This document shows positions 16,836 to 25,070 of a stretch of DNA of 64,000 bases, piece after piece; position 1 is the stretch's first letter; every line of letters starts with the position of its first letter. The stretch covers positions 6,510,001 through 6,574,000 of the forward strand of contig NZ_CAXUQH020000001.1 of the NCBI RefSeq assembly GCF_964253085.1, given 5' to 3'. The translations under genes and the position numbers were made by a program. The notes beneath the pieces are model-generated. The model had not been told where the DNA came from. It did not search any database and was given only the letters and a program-made list of their open reading frames with translations. The stretch comes from Paenibacillus_E sp964253085 (GTDB taxonomy: Bacteria > Bacillota > Bacilli > Paenibacillales > NBRC-103111).

Positions 16836-18125
16836 ATGGATCAAATCCAACAACTTACTTCTGGCCTTGACACAATTTGGGTCGTATTGACTGCTGCCAT
16901 GATTTTATTAATGGAAGGCGGGTTCGCCTTACTAGAAGCAGGGTTTGTCAGACAAAAGAATGCCGTAAGTATTATCATGAAAGTATTTGTCGATATCTCT
17001 TTCGGTGCGCTTATTTTTTACTTTTTTGGATTTGCACTTATGTACGGTAAAGACATAGGAGGCATCATTGGTACAACTGGCTTTTTCATGGGTGGAGATT
17101 TGACACACATCACGTTGACAATCTCACATGATACCTATTGGTTATTCCAATGCGCTTTTGTTATCGCCGTTATTTCAATTGTATCTGGAGCTGTAGCAGA
17201 ACGCATCAATTTCCGCGCTTATATTCTTTATACGATAGCCATGACCGGATTAATCTATCCCATTGCTGGCCATTGGGTATGGAGTGTTGGCGGTTGGCTC
17301 GGCAAGCTTGGGATGGTTGACTTTGCTGGATCCGCTGTCATCCACGGACTTGGCGGTTTCTCCGCACTCGCTGCAGCAATAATCATTGGTCCGCGAATTG
17401 GTAAATTTTCTGCCGATGGTAAAGCTAACATCGTTCCCCCGTCTAATTTGCCACTAGCCTCTGTAGGCGCATTTATCTTGTGGTTCGGTTGGTTTGGTTT
17501 TAACTCTGGGAGTACATTAAGCGCTACCAATACTTCGATCGGGCACATCGCGGTCACCACGATGCTATCCGCCGCAGCTGGCTGTGCGGCCTGCATTCTG
17601 TTCACTATGTTGCGTTATCGCAAAGCGGACCCGCCCATGGTCATTAATGGCGCACTCGCTGGACTCGTCGGAATTACGGCAGGCTGCGCATTCGTCAGTG
17701 ACGCAGCAGCGATCTGCATTGGTGCGATCTGCGGGATTGCCATGGTCTACGCAACGGAAATGCTGGAAGCTAGACAGATAGATGATCCCGTTGGCGCCTT
17801 TCCCGTACATGGGATCAGCGGAAGCATCGGTACCCTGGCTGTAGGTTTCTGTGCGAAGCCGGATGCGATTCGCGAAGGAACTGCTGGATTATTCTATGGC
17901 GGAGGGTTCCACCTCTTAGGCGTTCAAGCACTTGGTCTTGTCACCGTCTGTGCGTGGGGTTTCTTCATCACTTGGGTTTTCTTGAAGCTCATTAAGCTTA
18001 TCGTTCCCTTACGTGTGAGTCGCGACGAAGAGTTGATTGGCCTAGATGTTGGATCGCATGGGGTTCCTGCATATAGCCAAGAAGAAGGATTCTTGGACTT
18101 ACAACATTTGAAGAATAACCAATGA
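16836..18125 (+). CDS. amt: Ammonium transporter (Amt/MEP/Rh family)
   Basis: A 429-residue integral membrane channel for ammonium uptake. The start follows AAGGAGAG. About eleven hydrophobic helices are visible. Family landmarks: LMEGGFALLEAGFVRQKN near residue 25, the pore histidine in IAGHWVWSVGG near 148, the DFAGSAVIHGLGG motif near 165, GFNSGST near 215, and the second pore histidine in PVHGISGSIGT near 325. The C-terminal tail (GLDVGSHGVPAY) is the part that couples to GlnK in other species. No glnK follows; a strong terminator comes directly after the stop. The upstream GlnR/TnrA-type box suggests induction under nitrogen limitation. Confidence 0.95.
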   Translation: MDQIQQLTSGLDTIWVVLTAAMILLMEGGFALLEAGFVRQKNAVSIIMKVFVDISFGALIFYFFGFALMYGKDIGGIIGTTGFFMGGDLTHITLTISHDTYWLFQCAFVIAVISIVSGAVAERINFRAYILYTIAMTGLIYPIAGHWVWSVGGWLGKLGMVDFAGSAVIHGLGGFSALAAAIIIGPRIGKFSADGKANIVPPSNLPLASVGAFILWFGWFGFNSGSTLSATNTSIGHIAVTTMLSAAAGCAACILFTMLRYRKADPPMVINGALAGLVGITAGCAFVSDAAAICIGAICGIAMVYATEMLEARQIDDPVGAFPVHGISGSIGTLAVGFCAKPDAIREGTAGLFYGGGFHLLGVQALGLVTVCAWGFFITWVFLKLIKLIVPLRVSRDEELIGLDVGSHGVPAYSQEEGFLDLQHLKNNQ

Positions 18126-18130
18126 ATAGA

Positions 18131-18164
18131 AGAAGAGGACACCGCACACGCAGTGTCCTCTTCT
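18131..18164. terminator. Bidirectional terminator between amt and a convergent gene
   Basis: A perfect 12-bp stem (AGAAGAGGACAC/GTGTCCTCTTCT) with a 10-nt loop is followed by TTATTTTA on the plus strand and serves both converging genes. Confidence 0.85.
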
Positions 18165-18169
18165 TTATT

Positions 18170-18550
18170 TTATGACGAGAATATGTCTTCAAATTCCTCT
18201 GGGAACGTAATATCGTCGCCAGGCTTAGAATCATTCATTATTTGTCTAGCTTGCTCGATTTCGGCACGGAGCTTTCTTACTTGCTCCATAGGTTTCTTCA
18301 CATAATGAATATATTCAACAGCAAGATGATGATCAGGCTTCTTACCGGATAACATGCGTCGAAAAGATGACATGGTTTGATAAGCCCGTTCTTCTTTCAT
18401 TCTCTTCACTTCATATCGCTCAACAACCTGCTCAATTTCCCGAGCTTGCTGCTCTTTCCGCGTAATAAAAGCCTCTAAGAAGGGAAGTACCTCCGCAGCT
18501 TTCCTGGTCGTTCTTAAAGGCATACCATCCGATCGTAATGCTTGCAACAT
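18170..18550 (-). CDS. Hypothetical coiled-coil protein
   Basis: A 126-residue soluble protein starting at an ATG with GGTGATGG upstream. It is rich in Glu, Lys, Arg and Gln, and residues of about 25-60 and 80-108 have heptad-like spacing (EAFITRKEQQAREIEQVVE; MEQVRKLRAEIEQARQ), so a helical hairpin or coiled coil is likely. The C-terminus is acidic (DDITFPEEFEDIF). No family was recognised. It is between amt and the MCP-like gene; the upstream MCP-like gene ends 78 nt before in the same direction? No: that gene starts further right and ends at 18629, so this gene is its downstream neighbour and may share the transcript. Confidence 0.55.
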   Translation of the reverse strand: MLQALRSDGMPLRTTRKAAEVLPFLEAFITRKEQQAREIEQVVERYEVKRMKEERAYQTMSSFRRMLSGKKPDHHLAVEYIHYVKKPMEQVRKLRAEIEQARQIMNDSKPGDDITFPEEFEDIFSS

Positions 18551-18628
18551 GTTCCATCACCTATCTCTCCGTGTCAAGATTTATAACAGTAATCTTATTT
18601 TACACTAAAATGATTGGTTTGAGAACTA

Positions 18629-20158
18629 TTAATTTAACACTAAATCAATTCCAACGACACCAATGGGCGTTCCCATGTCATCTATAACGGATTTCGACAA
18701 CGTGATGCATGGTTTTTTCGTAATAGCTGACACGTACTCGTCCGAAATAAAGAGCTCACCTGCCATTGCACGCTTCCACCACTCTCTCCCCTTAGCATTC
18801 ACTAAGCCTGCCTCTGGCTGAGAGTAGATGAAGGTGCCATCCCCGCGATTCGACCATATCGCTTCAATCCCTGCTGTTTTCTTCAAAATCCCATGTAAAT
18901 GCGAGGCATGCTTATCTTCCACCAGGGATTTGATGTCAGGTACGCGAACAAGCGCATTCAACAATTGCTTCATTTCTTCAATGTTGACATGAATGGTTCC
19001 CTGCTTACTCTTCATGCCAACAGCTTGTATGGCCGTGATCAGCTCTGCGGATGAGCGATCTAAATTCTGATTAATATGTTGCAATCTCGATACCTCGTGC
19101 CGCTGCTTCTTCATTTGACCCAGCGTATGCTCAACACTCGACATCGTCTCATTCATCAAATCTACGACTTCCCCTAGGGAAGTCCTTGTCCCAGTAACCA
19201 AAGAGGATTGGTGCTTCGTTGAACTCGTGGTACTTGCAACTAGGCTGTTCACATGAAGGATCAATGAAAAGATCGTATCGATCTTGCCTTTCATCACCTT
19301 CATTTCATCAATCCCATGCGTCACTGAAGCTTTCTCTTCTGCGACTGCAGCGACAACTTGCGAAACACCATTTTCAATATCAGCAAGAAGCTCAGATGAC
19401 TTCTGAACAGCTTCATGGCTTTGCGCAGCTAGCTTCTTAATCTCTTGTGCTACCACGGAGAAGCCTCTTCCATGCTCACCGGCTCTAGCCGCTTCAATGG
19501 ATGCATTTAAAGCTAATAATGACGTTTGGGCAACGACTTCGGTTATGAACGTATTAATCTCTTCAATTTTCGACGTATGCTCGGTTAAATCTTGAATTTT
19601 CTTCTGCATCGTATCATTGTTCACGTGTAAATCGTTCATTACATCATCTGTTGCATTCAAGGAGCGACAGACATCCACTACCGTATCTTTGGTTTGTTCA
19701 CTTTCACGATGCATATGTAACGACGAATCCAGAATCTGATCGGCAGCTGCAGCCACTTGCTGAATCGCAGCAAAGGCTTCTTGGAGCTGTCCTGCGGCAT
19801 GTTGGCTTCGCCCCTTCAATTCCTCTTCTCCTTGAATGGAAGCATCAGCAATTTGGAGAAGATGTCCGATGGAACGATTGACCTCTTCTACTGCCGCTGC
19901 TAATCGATCCGCAACGACCTGAGATTCTTGAATAAATGTAAGGAATTGTTCTTCGTGATCAAGTGCCCCTTGCTCTCGCTCTTTACCTGATGCTCTTGAA
20001 CTCAGTAATGCACCTACACCCATTAAGAGAAAAACAGCGACACTAACTACGGTAATCCATTTCGAAGCAGAAAATAGAGCAAATACATTTACAAGCATAC
20101 CAATAAGTACAAAACCGTAGAACCAAGCTCTCTGCTTTGAATCCGTCCACATGCGCAA
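18629..20158 (-). CDS. Methyl-accepting chemotaxis-like protein with C-terminal sensor-like region
   Basis: A 509-residue protein. The start is taken as the TTG at 20158, eight bases after GGAGG; an ATG lies two codons further in. Two adjacent transmembrane helices (about 14-32 and 36-52) have almost no outside loop. A coiled MCP signalling region follows (about 80-370) with the hairpin tip recognisable around EEINTFITEVVAQTSLLALNASIEAARAGE-type sequence (cited in part). After it, instead of ending, the protein has about 110 more residues (VRVPDIKSLVED...WSNRGDGTFIYSQPEAG...WWKRAM...TLSKSVID...IGVVGIDL) that look like a Cache/PAS-like ligand domain placed in the cytoplasm. It may sense an internal signal. 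No other chemotaxis genes are near. Confidence 0.82.
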   Translation of the reverse strand: MRMWTDSKQRAWFYGFVLIGMLVNVFALFSASKWITVVSVAVFLLMGVGALLSSRASGKEREQGALDHEEQFLTFIQESQVVADRLAAAVEEVNRSIGHLLQIADASIQGEEELKGRSQHAAGQLQEAFAAIQQVAAAADQILDSSLHMHRESEQTKDTVVDVCRSLNATDDVMNDLHVNNDTMQKKIQDLTEHTSKIEEINTFITEVVAQTSLLALNASIEAARAGEHGRGFSVVAQEIKKLAAQSHEAVQKSSELLADIENGVSQVVAAVAEEKASVTHGIDEMKVMKGKIDTIFSLILHVNSLVASTTSSTKHQSSLVTGTRTSLGEVVDLMNETMSSVEHTLGQMKKQRHEVSRLQHINQNLDRSSAELITAIQAVGMKSKQGTIHVNIEEMKQLLNALVRVPDIKSLVEDKHASHLHGILKKTAGIEAIWSNRGDGTFIYSQPEAGLVNAKGREWWKRAMAGELFISDEYVSAITKKPCITLSKSVIDDMGTPIGVVGIDLVLN

Positions 20159-20240
20159 CCGGAACTCCTCCCAAAAGGAACAAAATGTTAGTTTTTGTTA
20201 CATTATATCGAATATAGGAGGGCTTGAAAAGAAATAAAAA

Positions 20241-20265
20241 ACGGAGACCCTCTAGGGATCTCCGT
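20241..20265 (-). terminator. Terminator after mini-SASP gene
   Basis: On the minus strand ACGGAGA.CCC, a 4-base loop, and GGG.TCTCCGT are followed by TTTTTTATTTC. Confidence 0.75.
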
Positions 20266-20285
20266 CTTTCCAACAAAGCTATTTG

Positions 20286-20396
20286 TTATTTATTTTGGTT
20301 TTGTGTGTTGTTTTGTTGCTGCTTATTAGGTACCGCTACTTCAGTAGCAAATTCCGTGTCTTGCGCTGCTTTCTTGTTGTTCTTGTTCTTTGCCAT
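20286..20396 (-). CDS. Small gamma-type SASP-like spore protein
   Basis: A 36-residue ORF from the ATG at 20396, with a perfect AGGAGGTGATTGAC ribosome binding site, to TAA at 20286, and its own terminator. The peptide begins MAKNKNNKKAAQ, contains DTEFATEV, and ends in a Gln/Asn-rich tail. The TEFATE core and Gln/Asn/Lys bias resemble gamma-type small acid-soluble spore proteins (SspE), which store amino acids in spores and do not bind DNA. It is shorter than usual and lacks the second repeat. Expression under SigG would be expected but no promoter was assigned. Confidence 0.6.
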   Translation of the reverse strand: MAKNKNNKKAAQDTEFATEVAVPNKQQQNNTQNQNK

Positions 20397-20471
20397 GTCA
20401 ATCACCTCCTGTATGAGTATCTTTTCCCAAACAGGTTTTTTTATGAATTTCTTTCTTTACAAAAATAAACA

Positions 20472-21122
20472 TTACAATGCTTTGGCCGGAGCCAGAATTT
20501 CATCCTTAAGCTGCTTCCAAATAACCTCTGTGACTTTTCCATTCCCTTTTTTCACCACAAACACCTTGACCGTCTTTTTACCCCATTCTTTATATACCTG
20601 ATCCTTCGTGTTGAAATACAGATCAATTTTCTTCCCTTTAATCGCACTTCCTGTATCTGCAACAACCCCGTAACCGTAGCCTGGAATAAACAGTACAGTA
20701 CCTAACGGGAATACCCTGGTGTCTGCCGCGATTGTCGATAACGCCTTATCATCACGCATGACTTTAATACCAGAATACGTGATTCCATAAGTAGGATGGT
20801 CCGGACTCTTTCCTGTTGATTCTTTGCCTGCAGAATACCCGGTCGCTGTCACTTCAACAGCCGTGTACTTGGATAAATCAGAATCCAAATTGGGTATAAA
20901 GCGGTAACTTGCTTGTTGTTGATGCTCCTGTGCAACAGGGCGTGCAACAGGAATCACCGCGCCTGCTTGATTACCTCGCTGATTTCGTATATGGGTATCG
21001 GTGTTTGCCGCCCTATAGTTACCTTGATTACTAGCCTCTTCTCCGAAAAGCACGACCATAACGGTAAGTACCATCCATGCCAAAATCCATTTGGATTGTT
21101 TCGAAGTATCGGTTATTTTCAT
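20472..21122 (-). CDS. 3D-domain (YuiC/MltA-C-like) membrane-anchored protein
   Basis: A 216-residue protein starting at the ATG at 21122, preceded by GGGGGAGG. A transmembrane or signal helix spans about residues 12-28 (WILAWMVLTVMVVLF). A flexible Gln/Asn-rich stretch follows. The C-terminal 3D domain (about 90-190) contains VTATGYSAG, FPLGTVLFIPGYG, and ADTGSAIKGKKIDLY; its three aspartates (ADTG, KKIDLY and one more) give the family its name. Such domains occur in stationary-phase YuiC and in Rpf/Sps-like murein-lytic proteins with a double-psi barrel related to lytic transglycosylases. A role in wall remodelling or spore germination is inferred. Confidence 0.8.
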   Translation of the reverse strand: MKITDTSKQSKWILAWMVLTVMVVLFGEEASNQGNYRAANTDTHIRNQRGNQAGAVIPVARPVAQEHQQQASYRFIPNLDSDLSKYTAVEVTATGYSAGKESTGKSPDHPTYGITYSGIKVMRDDKALSTIAADTRVFPLGTVLFIPGYGYGVVADTGSAIKGKKIDLYFNTKDQVYKEWGKKTVKVFVVKKGNGKVTEVIWKQLKDEILAPAKAL

Positions 21123-21259
21123 TGTTTTAAGCCTCCCCCTACTAATGTAGGCTTTCCATTTCCTTTCATAACTAAACCTCCACATACAGACTCACTGTAT
21201 AACATGTCCTTCTTTTAACTGCTTATTCACATCGAAAAGGAATTTTTGGGAACGCAAAA

Positions 21260-21291
21260 AAGCAGAGAAGTGACTAGCACTTCTCTGCTTC
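21260..21291 (-). terminator. Terminator after thrS
   Basis: AAGCAGAGAAGT paired with ACTTCTCTGCTT is followed on the minus strand by TTTTTTGCG. Confidence 0.85.
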
Positions 21292-21310
21292 TTATAGGGG
21301 CAAATGGGAG

Positions 21311-23245
21311 TTACAGTTTGTTTTTGATTTCTTCTTGAATCATGTTGATGACTTGATCAATCGGCTGTGTACCTAGATCCCCTTGACCCCGTTTACGGAT
21401 GGACAAGCTGTCATTCTTCACTTCGTTTTCACCAACGACAAGCATGAAAGGGATTTTCTCCAGCTGGGCTTCCCTGATTTTGTAACCTAGCTTCTCATTC
21501 CGATTATCCGCTTCAACGCGAATACCAGCTTCTCTTAGTCGGTCTGTCACCTGATTGGAGAATTCTTCAAATGCAGGCGATACTGGAATAACTTTCGCTT
21601 GCGTCGGCATTAACCATGTTGGTAAAGCGCCAGCGAAATTCTCTAACAAGAAGGCTGTCATACGCTCCATTGTGGAGATGATCCCTCTATGGATCACGAC
21701 TGGGCGGTGTTTCTGACCGTCTTCCCCTGTGTATTCTAGCTGGAAGCGTTCAGGCAGCAAGAAGTCAATTTGTGCAGTCGAAAGAGTCTCTTCCTTCTTC
21801 AACGCTGTCTTGATTTGAACATCTAATTTAGGACCATAGAATGCTGCTTCACCTTCCGCTTCAAAGAAAGGCAAACCAAGCTCTTCAACAACCTCACGAA
21901 GCATACGTTGAGAAGTTTCCCACATCTCATCATCCTGGAAGTACTTCTCTGTATCCTTCGGATCACGATAGGAAAGACGGAAACGATAGTCAGTAATTCC
22001 GAAATCCGCGTACACTTGACGGATCAGTGTAACAACGCGGGAGAACTCTTCTTTAATTTGATCCAAACGGCAGAAGATGTGGGCGTCATTCAATGTCATT
22101 GCACGAACGCGGTGCAAACCAGTCAAAGCGCCTGACATTTCATACCGGTGCATCGTGCCCAGCTCAGCAATCCGAACAGGAAGATCACGGTAGCTGCGCA
22201 TATCACTCTTATAAACCATCATATGGTGAGGACAGTTCATCGGACGAAGGACAAGTTCTTCATTGTCCATGACCATTTTCGGGAACATATCTTCACTGTA
22301 GTGATCCCAGTGTCCGGAAGTTTTGTATAACTCAACATTAGCAAGTACAGGTGTGTATACGTGTTGGTAGCCTAGACGCTCTTCCAAATCAACGATATAG
22401 CGCTCCATTGTACGTCTTAGTTTCGCGCCGTTTGGCAGCCAAAGCGGTAGACCTTGACCAACTTCACGTGAGAATGCGAACATTTTGAGTTCACGGCCTA
22501 GTTTACGGTGGTCACGCTTCTTCGCTTCTTCAAGCAAGTGCAAATGTTCATCCAGTTGCGCTTTCTTAGGGAACGCAGTCCCGTAGATACGCTGCAGCAT
22601 TTTGTTTTTCGCATCTCCGCGCCAGTATGCACCAGCAACACTTAATAATTTGAATGCTTTAATGCGTCCAGTTGACGGCAAATGCGGTCCGCGGCAGAGG
22701 TCAAAGAATTCACCTTGGTCATAGATCGTAAGAACGGAATCTTCCGGTAAATCACGGATCAATTCTAGCTTGAACGGATCTTCCATCTCTGTGAAAATGC
22801 GAATCGCTTCCTCACGGGAAACAACACGGCGTGTAATCGCCAAATTTTCATTTGAGATGCGCTCCATTTCCTTCTCGATTTTGATCAAATCTTCGGGGTT
22901 CAGCGGTGTTTCCAAATCGATATCATAGTAGAAGCCGTCCTCAATCACAGGACCGATTCCTAACTTAACGGCTTTGTTGCCATAAATACGCTTGATCGCT
23001 TGTGCCATCAAATGAGCTGTGCTATGACGGTACATTTCTAGTCCTGCTTCGCTATCCAGCGTTAAGATTTCAACATCAGCATCATGGTCCAAAGCGAAAG
23101 ATAAATCTACGGATTTCCCGTTTACTTTACCACCCACTGCATTTTTCTTCAGACCGGATGAAATGGACTCTGCCACTTGTTCAATAGTCGTCCCCACTGC
23201 ATACTCTCTCACTGCGCCATCTGGTAATTTTACTTGTACAACCAT
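21311..23245 (-). CDS. thrS: Threonyl-tRNA synthetase
   Basis: A 644-residue class II aminoacyl-tRNA synthetase. In order: TGS domain (about 1-62), the editing/tRNA_SAD domain with HSTAHLMAQA near residue 73 and DLCRGPHLPSTG near 180, the catalytic domain with MNCPHHMMVY (zinc/threonine-binding cysteine) near 335, and motif 2 with ALTGLHRVRAM near 365, DAHIFC near 383 and motif 3 GIISTMERMTAFL near 525, then the anticodon-binding domain (about 540-640). AGGAGG precedes the start. Expression is controlled by a T-box leader at 23290-23570. ytxC lies upstream, as in Bacillus subtilis. Confidence 0.97.
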   Translation of the reverse strand: MVVQVKLPDGAVREYAVGTTIEQVAESISSGLKKNAVGGKVNGKSVDLSFALDHDADVEILTLDSEAGLEMYRHSTAHLMAQAIKRIYGNKAVKLGIGPVIEDGFYYDIDLETPLNPEDLIKIEKEMERISNENLAITRRVVSREEAIRIFTEMEDPFKLELIRDLPEDSVLTIYDQGEFFDLCRGPHLPSTGRIKAFKLLSVAGAYWRGDAKNKMLQRIYGTAFPKKAQLDEHLHLLEEAKKRDHRKLGRELKMFAFSREVGQGLPLWLPNGAKLRRTMERYIVDLEERLGYQHVYTPVLANVELYKTSGHWDHYSEDMFPKMVMDNEELVLRPMNCPHHMMVYKSDMRSYRDLPVRIAELGTMHRYEMSGALTGLHRVRAMTLNDAHIFCRLDQIKEEFSRVVTLIRQVYADFGITDYRFRLSYRDPKDTEKYFQDDEMWETSQRMLREVVEELGLPFFEAEGEAAFYGPKLDVQIKTALKKEETLSTAQIDFLLPERFQLEYTGEDGQKHRPVVIHRGIISTMERMTAFLLENFAGALPTWLMPTQAKVIPVSPAFEEFSNQVTDRLREAGIRVEADNRNEKLGYKIREAQLEKIPFMLVVGENEVKNDSLSIRKRGQGDLGTQPIDQVINMIQEEIKNKL

Positions 23246-23289
23246 CTTTCCTGCCTCCTAATTGTGTAAGTGAATAGTGAATTGAACGC

Positions 23290-23570
23290 AAAAAAGCACA
23301 CTTCATCCCATAAAGGGACGAGTGTGCTCAGCTCGTGGTTCCACCCTAGTTCGATTCGCTCTAACCCAAAGGGTAAGTCGAATCCTCATCAGCATTCGTT
23401 AACGGGAATGATTCCGGTACTGTATAGTATCGCACCTGCAAGTCAGGTCGAATTCCACAATACGGCTACAAAGGGGTAAACGATCCGATTCGCTGAAGGA
23501 GATTGCAGCCTGGTCTCCTCTCTCTGAGCAGTTCATACAGAAAGTTCTTGTCTTTGATACTAACGCCTTC
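23290..23570 (-). promoter_or_regulatory. T-box riboswitch leader of thrS
   Basis: On the minus strand the conserved antiterminator sequence AGGGTGGAACCACG is at 23334-23347. It is followed by a terminator (stem AGCACACT/AGTGTGCT, 23295-23328, plus six T). Stem I features lie at about 23475-23570. A threonine specifier ACC (23475-23477, minus strand) pairs in frame with the expected position next to a CTTTG strand that can pair with CAAAG on the 5' side; this assignment is tentative. Uncharged tRNA-Thr should favour read-through into thrS. Confidence 0.9.
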
Positions 23571-23602
23571 GATCACTATTATAAATGGCGAGAGGGGCAA
23601 GG

Positions 23603-24550
23603 TCAAGGGGATAGTTGATCCTGCTTTTTGGCATCTCCGAGATAAAGGTCGCACGTGCGGCAATAACTGCACACCGATGTTCGGTCTTCAAAGATTTGCC
23701 CTATCGTCTTAATAATCGTTAATTCGGGATCTCGTGTATGAATGTAAATGTTGGCGGGCGAGACTGTGATCAGTGTACTTACGATCATATCCTCAAAATT
23801 GATATCCTTCTCCAACATTTCCATTCGAAAACTGGCATCGAATTCATTTGCATCAATGGGTTCCATTCGATCATTCAGAATGACGAACTCATGTCCGCCT
23901 TTGTGAATGAGATGCGCTGCGGGTATTTTGGCCTCTTGAATGTAGACGAAATATTGTAGAAGCGAAATGAATTCCTGATATTGACGGTCCATCATAAACT
24001 CATCAATCGCATATTCGGCAATTTCCCTTAGTTCTTCCTTATACTCCTGAATTCGGAATTTGAGGAAGCCATCTAAGCTGATCTGCGGATTTTCCTCAAG
24101 CAGTGCGTTTATCTGCTCCTTGAGCAGCCCAATACGACGAAGCCGACTTGGGCTGCTATTCATCAGCGGCAGCCCTTCCAGCTCACTCTCTTGGATCAAG
24201 GTTTGCTTACAGTAACCTTCGATGGCCTCGATGTCTGTCTGCTTTTCATATTTAAAATCCTTGGTGATCAAGTTTCGTAAAATGCTGGATTCCTTGTCCG
24301 CTACAATGTGGCTCGCCAACACTTCAGCTAGGCAAGCTCGTACTTCAGCTTCATGAATATGTGGATCGTGGATGACACTTCCCGCTTCCACTTCCACATA
24401 AATAAAAGCACGTGTTTCACTCCAAGTGTAAGTAGCCGTTAACCCATTTTGGGCGATATGTAAATGCTGCAGCGCTTGCTTCACCTGTGCGCTCAGCGAA
24501 CGTACATAGGATTCCTCGACATTGATTAGGGCAATTGCAAACAGTTCCAT
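23603..24550 (-). CDS. ytxC: YtxC-like sporulation protein
   Basis: A 315-residue protein starting at the ATG at 24550 (AGGAGTGAGC upstream). It has no signal peptide. The central helical part (about 130-215, FLKFRIQEYKEELREIAEYAIDEFM) and the C-terminal VSPANIYIHT segment fit the YtxC family of Bacillales sporulation-associated proteins. It ends with CSYCRTCDLYLGD, a four-cysteine-like cluster (CxxCxxC) that could bind metal. Its position just upstream of thrS is the same as in Bacillus subtilis, supporting the call. Its biochemical role is not known. Confidence 0.75.
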   Translation of the reverse strand: MELFAIALINVEESYVRSLSAQVKQALQHLHIAQNGLTATYTWSETRAFIYVEVEAGSVIHDPHIHEAEVRACLAEVLASHIVADKESSILRNLITKDFKYEKQTDIEAIEGYCKQTLIQESELEGLPLMNSSPSRLRRIGLLKEQINALLEENPQISLDGFLKFRIQEYKEELREIAEYAIDEFMMDRQYQEFISLLQYFVYIQEAKIPAAHLIHKGGHEFVILNDRMEPIDANEFDASFRMEMLEKDINFEDMIVSTLITVSPANIYIHTRDPELTIIKTIGQIFEDRTSVCSYCRTCDLYLGDAKKQDQLSP

Positions 24551-24661
24551 GTTGCTCACTCCTTCCATCTATGCATCCTCCTCTTAAGAGTATATGGTCG
24601 ATGCGAGGGAGATATACAACGAACAATTTGCCATTTGCGGAAGAAGGAAAAATGCAAAAAA

Positions 24662-24683
24662 GGAGCAGCACATGGCTGCCCCT
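24662..24683 (-). terminator. Terminator after 33-residue membrane peptide gene
   Basis: On the minus strand GGGGCAGC, a short loop, and GCTGCTCC are followed by TTTTTTTGC, 22 nt past the stop of the small ORF. Confidence 0.8.
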
Positions 24684-24704
24684 CTCAACAATAAGGATGG
24701 CGTT

Positions 24705-24806
24705 TTACAACTGCTCTAGCAGAGTCTTAACCAGTAAGAATGGGAGAGCACCAATAGAGATGAAAGCAAAAAGGAATCCTTGTACAAAGCTTTTAAGCAG
24801 TTTCAC
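24705..24806 (-). CDS. 33-residue single-helix membrane peptide
   Basis: The ORF starts at GTG 24806, with GGAGTGATTTTT upstream, and ends at TAA 24705. The peptide starts VKLLKSFVQG and has one hydrophobic helix from about residue 8 to 28 (FLFAFISIGALPFLL), ending VKTLLEQL. A strong terminator follows immediately, which would be pointless without an upstream transcript. Nothing else is encoded in this gap between ytxC and the mqnC terminator, so the ORF is likely a real small membrane protein gene. I do not recognise a family. Confidence 0.5.
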   Translation of the reverse strand: MKLLKSFVQGFLFAFISIGALPFLLVKTLLEQL

Positions 24807-24998
24807 AAAAATCACTCCGATCTTCAATCTCGAATTTGTGGTGTTCCCCCATTGTACTCTTATTGACCCGCGGTTACCTGAAGCATAGATTAATTTTCGC
24901 TTAAAATGATGAAGAAACTGGTGAATAGATTGATGATTTTGAGCTATTCATCTTGTAGACATCGACTATCTCATGGCTGTTGAGCTCGACGACAAAAA

Positions 24999-25048
24999 AC
25001 GCTTATCCATACAAATCCCACTTGTGGATTTCATAGAAGATAAGCGTT
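24999..25048 (-). terminator. Terminator after mqnC
   Basis: A 10-bp stem AACGCTTATC/GATAAGCGTT encloses a second small hairpin (AATCCAC/GTGGGATT) and is followed on the minus strand by TTTTTTGTCG. Confidence 0.8.
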
Positions 25049-25070
25049 GTCCTTCATACCTAGTACATGT

